A DNA stretch of 64,000 bases from CAMLHU01 sp049680185 (GTDB lineage: Bacteria; Gemmatimonadota; Gemmatimonadetes; Gemmatimonadales; GWC2-71-9). Position numbers and translations under genes: made by a program. Shown here in pieces: positions 1 through 6,464 of this stretch. The stretch covers positions 108,733 through 172,732 of the forward strand of contig JBAUHI010000027.1 in NCBI GenBank assembly GCA_049680185.1. The letters run 5' to 3'. Numbering within the stretch: position 1 is the first letter of the stretch; each line of letters opens with the position of its first letter. The notes below the pieces were generated by a model. The model saw only the letters and a program-made list of their open reading frames with translations. It ran no database searches and was not told the origin of the DNA.

Positions 1-656
1 AGGTGGTGTTCTTCAGTGAGCGGTTCCGGTTGCCGGTGCCTGAGGTCATCCGCCAGCTGCGCGAGGCCGGCCTCGACAGCATTCCGGGCGGCGGCGGGGA
101 GATCCTGGTCGACGCCGTTCGCGAGCGGGTGGCCAAGAAGAAGGCCCAGACCGACGCGTGGCTCGGCGTGCAGGAGGAGGCCCACCGGCAGGGGATGCAG
201 ACGTCCGTGACGATGATGTACGGGCTGGGCGAATCGAACGCGGACCGGGTGGAACACCTCTTCCGCGTGCGCGAGGTGCAGCGGCGCACCGGCGGGTTCA
301 CTGCGTTCATCTGCTGGCCCCTGCAGCCCGACGGGACACCGATGTTCGCAGGGCAGGCCAAGACCGATGCCGTGACGTACCTGCGGACCCTCGCGATGGC
401 GCGGATCGTGCTCGATAACATCCCGAATCTGCAGTCCTCCTGGGTCACGATGGGCCACAAGATCGGCCAGGTGGCGCTCCGATTCGGCGCCAACGACTAT
501 GGGTCGTTGATGATGGAGGAGAACGTCGTCTCGGCGGCCGGCACCACCTACCGCACCTCGCTCACGGAGATCGAGCGCCTCATCAGCGACGCCGGGTATG
601 CGCCCCGGCAGCGCCGCCAGGACTACTCCATCATCGATGCCGTGGCGGCAGCGTGA
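1..656 (+). CDS. mqnC: Cyclic dehypoxanthinyl futalosine synthase MqnC, C-terminal part (cut by window edge)
   Basis: Radical-SAM enzyme of the futalosine route to menaquinone; it cyclises dehypoxanthine futalosine. Only the last 217 residues are visible. The CxxxCxxC cluster motif lies off the left edge, so the true start is outside the window. Family-typical stretches are present: a GLDSIPGGGGEILVD segment near the start of the visible part and RRTGGFTAFICWPLQP in the middle. The related aminofutalosine synthase MqnE is the main alternative, but the WPLQPDGT segment fits MqnC better. The stop overlaps the GTG of ispF (GTGA), so the two are translationally coupled. It implies that this organism makes menaquinone by the futalosine route. 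Confidence 0.9.
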   Translation, partial: VVFFSERFRLPVPEVIRQLREAGLDSIPGGGGEILVDAVRERVAKKKAQTDAWLGVQEEAHRQGMQTSVTMMYGLGESNADRVEHLFRVREVQRRTGGFTAFICWPLQPDGTPMFAGQAKTDAVTYLRTLAMARIVLDNIPNLQSSWVTMGHKIGQVALRFGANDYGSLMMEENVVSAAGTTYRTSLTEIERLISDAGYAPRQRRQDYSIIDAVAAA

Positions 657-1132
657 GCCGGATCGGGGTCGGGTACGACTCCCATCGATTCGAGACGGGC
701 CGACCGCTGATCCTGGGCGGCGTGACGATCCCTGCGGACCGCGGTCTGGCCGGGCACTCCGATGCGGACGCGGTCGCCCATGCGCTCACGGATGCGATCC
801 TTGGCGCTGCGGCCGCCGGCGACATCGGCCGGCTCTTCCCCGACTCCGATCCCCAGTGGCGGGGCGCCGATTCCCTCAGGCTGCTCCAGGCGGCCCACGA
901 GGTGGTGCGGGCCAAAGGTTGGCACTTCGTGCAGGGTGACGTCACGATCATCTGCGAGCATCCCAAGCTCGCGGTGCACCTGCTGGCGATGGCCACACAC
1001 CTGGCGGGCGTCCTCGGTGTGTCCTCGGATGCGATCGGGCTCAAGGCCAAGACGAATGAGGGGATGGGCTGGGTCGGCCGAGGAGAAGGGATCGCGGTGA
1101 TGGCGGTCGCCACGGTGGAGGCCGTCCGCTGA
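653..1132 (+). CDS. ispF: 2-C-methyl-D-erythritol 2,4-cyclodiphosphate synthase
   Basis: MEP-pathway enzyme converting CDP-methylerythritol 2-phosphate to MEcPP with loss of CMP; a cytoplasmic trimer. The protein is 159 residues, the normal family length. The zinc ligands are visible as D9 and H11 in GYDSH and H43 in the AHALTDAI helix. The DIGRLFPDSDP loop and the C-terminal KTNEGMGWVGRGEGIA segment are characteristic. The GTG start overlaps the mqnC stop. Isoprenoid precursors from this pathway feed the menaquinone side chain and undecaprenol, which suits its neighbour mqnC. The end overlaps the apparent CTG start of the next gene. Confidence 0.96.
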   Translation: MSRIGVGYDSHRFETGRPLILGGVTIPADRGLAGHSDADAVAHALTDAILGAAAAGDIGRLFPDSDPQWRGADSLRLLQAAHEVVRAKGWHFVQGDVTIICEHPKLAVHLLAMATHLAGVLGVSSDAIGLKAKTNEGMGWVGRGEGIAVMAVATVEAVR

Positions 1133-1818
1133 TCCACGGGCTCCTCGCCTGGCTCTCCGGGCTTCCGGCCGGCGCGGTCTACCTCGTCCTTGCCCTCCTC
1201 GCCGCGCTCGAGAACATCTTTCCCCCGATCCCCGCCGACTCTGCCGTGGCCCTCGGGGCGTTTTTGTCGCATCGCGGCGTCACTTCGCCTTGGCGGGTGT
1301 TCGGGGTCGCCATCGTCGCCAACACGGCCAGCGCCGCACTGGTCTATTGGCTGGCCCGGCGCTTCGGTCCGCGGTTCGCTGGCACCTCCCTTGGGCGCCG
1401 GCTCCTTCCGCCACAAACGCTCGCCACGATCGATCGGAAGTACGTCCGCTGGGGCCTACCCGCGATCTTCCTCTGCCGTCTGCTGCCCGGTATTCGCGCC
1501 ATCGTACCTCCGTTCACCGGGATCATCGGTCTCTCGCCACGGCGGGCCCTGTTGCCGATCGCCGCCGCCTCGGCCATCTGGTATGGATTCGTCACCGTGG
1601 CCGGCGTGGCGGTGGGTGCTGAGTGGGACACGATGGCCCGCCTGCTCGGTGCCGTGAACCGATCGCTCGCCTGGCTCGGTGCGGTGGTCGGTCTCGCGGT
1701 GCTGGGATGGCTCATCGTGCGAGCGAGAGGGCGTCGCGGACGGCGCCAGCAACCGGTCGTCGGCGAGGTGGTCGACGCCGTGCTCGAGCGAGTGCGGCCC
1801 CGGGGCGGTGCGTCGTGA
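1129..1818 (+). CDS. DedA/VTT-domain membrane protein with apparent CTG start
   Basis: DedA-family (SNARE-associated/VTT) inner-membrane protein; the family is linked to lipid flipping and envelope homeostasis. The diagnostic N-terminal motif ENIFPPIPAD is at residues 28-37 and the reentrant-helix motif CRLLPGIRAIVPPFTG is mid-protein; several hydrophobic segments follow. The only ATG/GTG/TTG in frame before this is GTG 1246, which would delete the conserved motif. Upstream of it, back to the in-frame TGA at 1057-1059, there is no ATG, GTG or TTG. CTG 1129 overlaps the ispF stop as CTGA and has GGAGG at 1117-1121, seven bases upstream, so it is chosen as the start (229 residues). The exact lipid substrate cannot be told from sequence. 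Confidence 0.85.
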   Translation: MIHGLLAWLSGLPAGAVYLVLALLAALENIFPPIPADSAVALGAFLSHRGVTSPWRVFGVAIVANTASAALVYWLARRFGPRFAGTSLGRRLLPPQTLATIDRKYVRWGLPAIFLCRLLPGIRAIVPPFTGIIGLSPRRALLPIAAASAIWYGFVTVAGVAVGAEWDTMARLLGAVNRSLAWLGAVVGLAVLGWLIVRARGRRGRRQQPVVGEVVDAVLERVRPRGGAS

Positions 1819-2723
1819 CCCGGGAAGGATCGGAACGTGCCTTCTTCCTGGAGGGATTCCGGGATCATCTTGCCCTCGAGGCCGGTGCTGCGGCCAATAC
1901 CGTCGAGAGCTACCTGCGGGACGTCCGCCATCTCATCGACTTTGCGCCTACCATCGGAGTAGACTCGCCGGCGGGCCTCACCGCCCGAGGGTTGCGTGAA
2001 TTCGTGTTCAGCCTGAAGGACATGGGCCTCGGCCCCGCCACCATCCGGCGTCACGTGTCGGCGGTGCGGACCTATTTCCGGTTCGCCGTGGGCGAGGGCC
2101 TGGTCCATGTCGATCCAAGCGATCGCCTGGAGGCGCCCAAGCGCGGCCGGAAACTCCCCGACACCCTCTCCCAGGCGGACGTGACCTCGATGCTCGAGGC
2201 GCCGCCACTGGAGGATCCGCTCGCGTGGCGCGATCGCGCGCTGCTGGAACTCGCATACGGCGCGGGCCTCCGGGTCTCCGAGCTCTGCGGGCTCACCCTG
2301 GCCGATCTCTGGCTCGACGACCAAGTGGTGCGGGTCTTCGGCAAGGGGAGCAAGGAACGGATCGTGCCGATCGGGCGCACCGTCATCGGTGCGGTGGCCG
2401 TCTACCTGCGCCAGCTGCGGCCCGAGTTGGACCACGGCGGGTCAGGGAACCGGCTGCTGCTCAACGCCCGCGGTCGGCCGCTGTCGCGGGTGGGAGCCTG
2501 GGGGATCGTGAAGAAGGCGGCCACACGTGCTGGCATCAGGAAGCGGGTCACCCCCCACACCCTGCGGCATTGTTTCGCCACTCACCTCCTCGAAGGTGGC
2601 GCCGACCTCCGGGCCGTCCAGGAGATGCTGGGCCATGCCGACCTCTCCACGACCCAGATCTACACCCACGTCGACCGTGAGTATCTGCGGTCGGTGCACC
2701 GGCAATACCACCCCCGCGGATGA
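1815..2723 (+). CDS. xerD: Tyrosine recombinase XerC/XerD
   Basis: Site-specific tyrosine recombinase for chromosome-dimer resolution at dif. At 302 residues it has the standard two-domain layout: an N-terminal SAM-like core-binding domain (about 1-105) and a C-terminal catalytic domain. The catalytic residues are R153 (GAGLRVSEL), K177 (GKGSKER), H248 and R251 (HTLRHCFATHL), H274 (LGHADLSTT) and nucleophile Y283. The GTG start overlaps the upstream stop (GTGA). No integrase-type accessory genes or attachment sites are nearby and the gene sits in a housekeeping operon, so it is the chromosomal Xer protein and not a phage integrase. XerC versus XerD cannot be separated with certainty. Confidence 0.93.
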   Translation: MTREGSERAFFLEGFRDHLALEAGAAANTVESYLRDVRHLIDFAPTIGVDSPAGLTARGLREFVFSLKDMGLGPATIRRHVSAVRTYFRFAVGEGLVHVDPSDRLEAPKRGRKLPDTLSQADVTSMLEAPPLEDPLAWRDRALLELAYGAGLRVSELCGLTLADLWLDDQVVRVFGKGSKERIVPIGRTVIGAVAVYLRQLRPELDHGGSGNRLLLNARGRPLSRVGAWGIVKKAATRAGIRKRVTPHTLRHCFATHLLEGGADLRAVQEMLGHADLSTTQIYTHVDREYLRSVHRQYHPRG

Positions 2724-3122
2724 CCGGTCCGTTCCCGAGGTCATCGTGGTGGACGCGATCGGGACCATGAAGGGCTAGCGCCGGGACACGATACGACGCA
2801 GCATTGAGGAGCCGCACCAGGGGTGAAAAATGGCGCGTGCCCCCACCTCGAGCACGCCACCGGCCAGCGGCCGCAGACCGCACATCGACCCAGTCTGAAC
2901 CCGAGCACGAACGTCAGGTCGTTGCGTCCCATCACGGTCGCGAGTCGATGGACTGCATTTTCAGGGGCATGCAGTGCTCGTCCCAGCCGAATCTCTGATT
3001 CGCGGGCCGCTTCTGCCCGGTCCCGGGGAATCGGTGACATCGCTTCCGGAGGGGGCGGCGTCAGGTCCGATGGTCACGGGACATGGTGCTGATTGGTCGC
3101 GGTCTGCGACCGGGGGAGGTCG
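2724..3122 (+). other. Intergenic region without a convincing gene
   Basis: About 400 bases between the Xer gene and the next coding region. Open frames here are short, arginine-rich and lack family resemblance, so none is called. A 7-base inverted repeat (ACTGCAT at 2952-2958, ATGCAGT at 2969-2975) could form a small hairpin. No tRNA cloverleaf, clear promoter or U-tailed terminator was seen. It may hold an untranslated leader for the next gene or an unrecognised RNA. Confidence 0.5.
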
Positions 3123-3641
3123 ATGCGGGCTGGGTTCGCGGTGCGCCTCGGGGCGCTGGACGATGCGATCGCTGGCGTCGTGGGGCAGGTGGCAGTAATA
3201 GGTCCAGGGGCGCTGCAGCCGGATGCATCGGGGCGCTGGGGGCCATTGGCCATCGTGGAGCACCTCGTCCTGGTGCACGAGGGCAGCGCGGCGGTCCTGA
3301 AAGGGACCGGCCCGGTCTTGCCCGGGGGGCGACGATCGAGCTGGTGGAGGCCGTTCCTGATGAGCGCAGTCCTGCACAGCCGGATCCGGGTCCGAGCCCC
3401 GACCGCGCGGGTACTGCCCTCAGCCGATCCGGTCCCGCTCCCGGTCCTCACTAAGCGGTGGCAGGAAGCCCAGGGGCAGCTCTGGCAGGCCGTTTCCCAC
3501 AAAGGGGACCTTTGGGGCGACGGACTCGTGTTTCGGCACCCACTGGCCGGGTGGCTCGATGTGGCGGGGACGCTCCAGTTCCTCATCGATCATATCGGGC
3601 ACCATGAGGGTCGGCTTACCGAGATTCTGATCACGGAGTGA
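3123..3641 (+). CDS. DinB-like superfamily protein
   Basis: A 172-residue protein resembling the DinB/DUF664-type four-helix-bundle family, whose members often bind a metal through spaced histidines and act in thiol or bacillithiol chemistry or stress responses. Seen here: a GPLAIVEHLVLVHEG helix with two histidines and a C-terminal helix LQFLIDHIGHHEGRL with an H-x2-HH cluster. ATG 3123 is chosen as start because GGGGGAGG lies just before it (3112-3119), although the spacing is short; an in-frame TTG at 3093 is the alternative. It is a single gene between intergenic regions. The specific substrate is unknown. Confidence 0.6.
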   Translation: MRAGFAVRLGALDDAIAGVVGQVAVIGPGALQPDASGRWGPLAIVEHLVLVHEGSAAVLKGTGPVLPGGRRSSWWRPFLMSAVLHSRIRVRAPTARVLPSADPVPLPVLTKRWQEAQGQLWQAVSHKGDLWGDGLVFRHPLAGWLDVAGTLQFLIDHIGHHEGRLTEILITE

Positions 3642-3791
3642 TGTACTGTCAAAGAATTAGTCGACACTGACTAATATTAATACACTATATGATATTATAA
3701 GTGCTTTGACTACAATGACTTAAGAATCTCACATCTCGGCACAGCTTCTGCATTACACCAGCGTGATTGAACTCACTCCGCTGGAGGATAG
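3642..3791 (+). promoter_or_regulatory. AT-rich island upstream of small secreted protein gene
   Basis: Bases about 3645-3735 are strikingly AT-rich against a very GC-rich background. The island contains an inverted repeat (3656-3675), a TTGACT hexamer at 3706-3711 that could serve as a -35 element, and many TA steps. A good ribosome binding site (GGAGG, 3783-3787) precedes ATG 3792. This looks like the promoter/regulatory region of the secreted protein gene; no clear -10 element at canonical spacing from the TTGACT could be fixed. Confidence 0.5.
3656..3675. repeat. Perfect 7-bp inverted repeat in the AT-rich island
   Basis: ATTAGTC at 3656-3662 and GACTAAT at 3669-3675 form perfect arms around a six-base spacer (GACACT). 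It lies just after the stop of the DinB-like gene and before the secreted-protein gene. It could be an operator for a dimeric regulator or a weak hairpin terminator; without a U-tract the operator reading is slightly preferred. Confidence 0.5.
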
Positions 3792-4148
3792 ATGCGCCAC
3801 CCGTCCTACGTCCGACTCGCGATCGTGCTCGCGCTGGCTGGCTTGAGCGCCCCGTTGGCCGCCCAGCAGAGCTGCAGTGGTCCCAACGGCTGCTCCCTCT
3901 CGGTGGGGCTGACCGCGACCGTGCTGAGTGCGCACGTCGCCTCCGCTGCACGGATGGCGGTCCGACAGGATCCCGCGCAGAATTTGGTCGAGGTCGTAAC
4001 GGCCGCCAACACCGCGTGGGTACTGTCGTTCGGGGGAAATGCCGGAACGGAGGTCAAGCCGGTCCGCCGCAGCGGTAGGGGAGGGATGGCCGTGGCCCAG
4101 GTCCCCGCAGGAGGAAGTCTGGTCGTGGCCACGCTCGCGGCCATATGA
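3792..4148 (+). CDS. Small secreted protein of unknown function
   Basis: A 118-residue protein with a clear N-terminal signal peptide: basic MRHPSYVR, a hydrophobic stretch to about residue 22 and an ALA-like cleavage site (PLAAQQ). The mature part is small and carries two cysteines (SCSGPNGCS) close to the new N-terminus, possibly a disulfide. The rest is rich in Ala, Val and Gly with beta-strand character. I do not recognise a family. GGAGG sits four bases before the ATG. It stands behind the AT-rich island and before another orphan, with no operon context to suggest a role. Periplasmic or secreted location is inferred from the signal peptide. Confidence 0.7.
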   Translation: MRHPSYVRLAIVLALAGLSAPLAAQQSCSGPNGCSLSVGLTATVLSAHVASAARMAVRQDPAQNLVEVVTAANTAWVLSFGGNAGTEVKPVRRSGRGGMAVAQVPAGGSLVVATLAAI

Positions 4149-4233
4149 CGCGCTGGGCCGGTCGGCACCTTGAAACATTTGTCCGGCGGTTCCGTCACTG
4201 ATTGCAACATGCCGAACCGACGAGCGGGGGAAT

Positions 4234-4923
4234 ATGCGTAGCTACTGGCTCAAGATCGCCGCGGGAGCGCTCACGATCTTCGTGATCGGCCTGCTGGTGA
4301 TCCATGCGTTCCGGAGCATTCACCAGCGGATCCACGGCCTGGTGAACGGGAGCGGCGATGTCACGATCCCGCTCCTCGGCATCATCCCGCTGTCGATCGG
4401 GAACGTGCGCCTCGGTGACATCCGGCAGGTGGAGATCCATCGGGATACCCCCAAGCACGTGAGCGGGTTCACGGTGGTCGCCCGACTGGATGATTCCGTG
4501 GATGCCGACCAGTTCGACGACTGCTACTTCACCCTCCAGGATCCGACCCACGTCAACGTGAACTCGGTGTTCGTCTGCCTTGATTCGATCCCGCCGGGGA
4601 TGCGTCCGTACGGGACGCTTCAGCTGGGCGACAGCTCGGATGACAACGCATCGGTACGTCCGCTGTTGCTGACCGACCAGGACATCAACGATCTTCAGGG
4701 CGCCTACCACAACGACGGGACCCCGAACGTCGATAGCCTGGGTGCGGTGGCGGAGTCGATCGGCGCCGCTGCCCAACGGACCGGGGACAGCATCGGTCGT
4801 GCGATGCGTGCCCGGTACGGCAACGGATCGACCGGTACCGTCTATCGCCCGACCCGCCCCGACCCCCCGGTGGCCCCCAGCCCTCCGCCGAAAGCCAGGC
4901 CGAAGGCCACCTCCAGGCCGTGA
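4234..4923 (+). CDS. Membrane-anchored hypothetical protein
   Basis: A 229-residue protein of unrecognised family. Residues about 6-28 form one hydrophobic helix after a short basic N-terminus (MRSYWLK), suggesting a signal anchor with the rest in the periplasm. The middle part (about 40-150) looks like a folded mixed domain with several Asp-rich turns and two cysteines. The C-terminus (about 195-229) is a Pro/Arg/Lys-rich low-complexity tail. A purine-rich GGGGGA lies just before the ATG. It follows the small secreted gene by 85 bases and may be co-transcribed with it. Confidence 0.65.
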   Translation: MRSYWLKIAAGALTIFVIGLLVIHAFRSIHQRIHGLVNGSGDVTIPLLGIIPLSIGNVRLGDIRQVEIHRDTPKHVSGFTVVARLDDSVDADQFDDCYFTLQDPTHVNVNSVFVCLDSIPPGMRPYGTLQLGDSSDDNASVRPLLLTDQDINDLQGAYHNDGTPNVDSLGAVAESIGAAAQRTGDSIGRAMRARYGNGSTGTVYRPTRPDPPVAPSPPPKARPKATSRP

Positions 4924-4932
4924 TCGGGCCGT

Positions 4933-4955
4933 CCGTCCCCCGCCAAGTGGGACGG
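4933..4955 (+). terminator. Possible weak hairpin after the membrane-anchored orphan
   Basis: CCGTCCC (4933-4939) and GGGACGG (4949-4955) pair perfectly over a nine-base loop, ten bases after the stop codon of the upstream gene. There is no U-tract, so it could be a Rho-assisted or non-functional hairpin. Confidence 0.3.
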
Positions 4956-5011
4956 CGCCCCGCACCATCAAGGCATTCCATTGCCGGGTGTCTCCGACCA
5001 AGCTTCCCGTC

Positions 5012-5644
5012 ATGATCCTCGTCATCGACAACTACGACAGCTTCACCTGGAACCTGGTCCAGTACGTCGGCGAGCTTGGGCTTGAGTCCGACGTGCGTCG
5101 GAACGATTCCCTGAACGTGGACGAGGCGCTCGCGCTCGCACCCGACGCCATCCTGATCTCGCCGGGTCCTGGCGCACCAGGGTCCGCGGGGATCTCGATC
5201 CCGCTCATTCAACGCGCCGCCGGACAGGTGCCGATCCTCGGCGTGTGCCTGGGCCTGCAGGCCATCGGAGCCGCATTCGGCGCCCAGGTCGTTCGGGCCG
5301 ACCGGATGATGCACGGCAAGACCACGTCCATCTCCCACGACGGATCGGCACTGTTCGACGGGGTGCCATCGCCGGTCACGGTGATGCGCTATCACTCACT
5401 GATCGTGTCACCCACGGGGTTGCCCCCCGACCTCGAGGTCACCGCCTGGTCAGCGGACCGGGCACGCGGGGCGGAGATCATGGCGCTTCAGCACAGGCGC
5501 CATCGGGTCTGGGGAGTCCAGTTCCATCCCGAGTCGGTCGGGACCGATCATGGGCGCCGGATCCTTGCCAATTTCCTGGCGTTGGCGGGCATCGCCGCTG
5601 GCAGTGGTCGTTCGGTGCCAAATCCCGTCAGGTCAAGCTCTTAG
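5012..5644 (+). CDS. trpG: Glutamine amidotransferase subunit, anthranilate/aminodeoxychorismate synthase component II
   Basis: Class-I glutaminase that supplies ammonia to chorismate-using synthases for tryptophan or folate. The 210 residues carry the family signature: SPGPGAPGSAG (50-60), nucleophile C79 in GVCLGLQ, and H172 and E174 in FHPES. ATG 5012 gives the canonical N-terminus MILVIDNYDSFTWNL. No component I (TrpE/PabB) is adjacent, so TrpG and PabA cannot be distinguished; it may serve both pathways as in some Bacillus. It stands alone between the orphan genes and the Kdo operon. The C-terminal tail after about residue 192 is short and not conserved. Confidence 0.92.
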   Translation: MILVIDNYDSFTWNLVQYVGELGLESDVRRNDSLNVDEALALAPDAILISPGPGAPGSAGISIPLIQRAAGQVPILGVCLGLQAIGAAFGAQVVRADRMMHGKTTSISHDGSALFDGVPSPVTVMRYHSLIVSPTGLPPDLEVTAWSADRARGAEIMALQHRRHRVWGVQFHPESVGTDHGRRILANFLALAGIAAGSGRSVPNPVRSSS

Positions 5645-5682
5645 CACCATTCCCGCAGGTCGGATCGCCCGCGGCACGACTT

Positions 5683-5711
5683 TTGACAGGGCGCCCCCGG
5701 CATCGTATACT
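5683..5711 (+). promoter_or_regulatory. Strong sigma-70-type promoter of the kdsB operon, likely leaderless
   Basis: TTGACA (5683-5688), a 17-base spacer and TATACT (5706-5711) make a near-consensus housekeeping promoter. The A of the kdsB ATG (5717) is six bases after the -10, where transcription normally starts, and no Shine-Dalgarno sequence is present. The mRNA should therefore begin at or next to the start codon. Confidence 0.8.
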
Positions 5712-5716
5712 TGGCG

Positions 5717-6460
5717 ATGCGCCTCCTGGGTGTCATCCCGGCCCGACTCGGCTCGACCCGACTCCCCAACAAACCGCTTCAGCTTCTGGCCGGCGAACCC
5801 CTGGTGACCCGGGTCATTTCGCGTATCCGCCAGCTGGGGATCGTCGAGGAGCTGGTAGTCGCCACTGATTCGCCGATGGTCGTGGAAGTGGTGGCACGGA
5901 CCGACACCCCAGTGGTGCTGACCCGCGCCGACCATCCCTCTGGATCCGATCGGGTGGCGGAGGTCGCAGCACTCCCGGCGTACCGCGGCTATGACGTCAT
6001 CGTGAACCTGCAGGGCGATGAGCCGTTCCTGAGCGCGGAAGCACTCGCGGGTGCGGTCGAACGGGTCCGGGCCGGCGATGACATCGGCACCGCTGCAGCG
6101 CCGCTGGACCCGAGCCAGGCGGGTGAGCCGGGACGGGTAAAGGTGGTGACCGATGTGCGGGGGCGAGCACTCTACTTCTCGAGGGCTCCCATCCCGTTCC
6201 GGCGCGACCTCGACAGCAGCGCCGAGGGCCTCTACTGGCAGCACATCGGGTTGTACGCCTGGTCGCGTGCTGCGCTCGAGCGGTGGGTCGCGTTCCCGCC
6301 CACGCGGGCGGAAGCGGCCGAGAAGCTCGAACAGCTGCGGGCGCTGGAGAACGGACTGACGATAGGCGTGACCCGGCTCCGCGAGCCGGCACTTCCCGGG
6401 ATCGACACGCCGGAGGATCTTCGGCGCGCGGAGACCATCTGGCGTTCACAACGAGGCTGA
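5717..6460 (+). CDS. kdsB: 3-deoxy-manno-octulosonate cytidylyltransferase (CMP-Kdo synthetase)
   Basis: Activates Kdo with CTP to CMP-Kdo, the donor for the LPS inner core. The 247 residues match family length. Visible are the nucleotide-binding start LLGVIPARLGSTRLPNKPL, the HPSGSDRVAE segment, the metal-binding NLQGDEPF and the YWQHIGLYAW segment near the C-terminus. ATG 5717 is chosen over TTG 5711 because it gives the canonical MRLLGVIPAR start and lies at the predicted transcription start. It heads the operon with pyrG, which makes the CTP substrate, only four bases downstream. Confidence 0.96.
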   Translation: MRLLGVIPARLGSTRLPNKPLQLLAGEPLVTRVISRIRQLGIVEELVVATDSPMVVEVVARTDTPVVLTRADHPSGSDRVAEVAALPAYRGYDVIVNLQGDEPFLSAEALAGAVERVRAGDDIGTAAAPLDPSQAGEPGRVKVVTDVRGRALYFSRAPIPFRRDLDSSAEGLYWQHIGLYAWSRAALERWVAFPPTRAEAAEKLEQLRALENGLTIGVTRLREPALPGIDTPEDLRRAETIWRSQRG

Positions 6461-6464
6461 AGCG

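Noticed and set aside
1815..2723. Xer-type recombinase as a phage or island integrase
   Set aside because: Standard XerC/D length in a housekeeping operon; no attachment sites, other mobile genes or composition shift.
2823..3092. Small open frame of about 89 codons after xerD
   Set aside because: Composition is unlike the real genes, no ribosome binding site or family resemblance.
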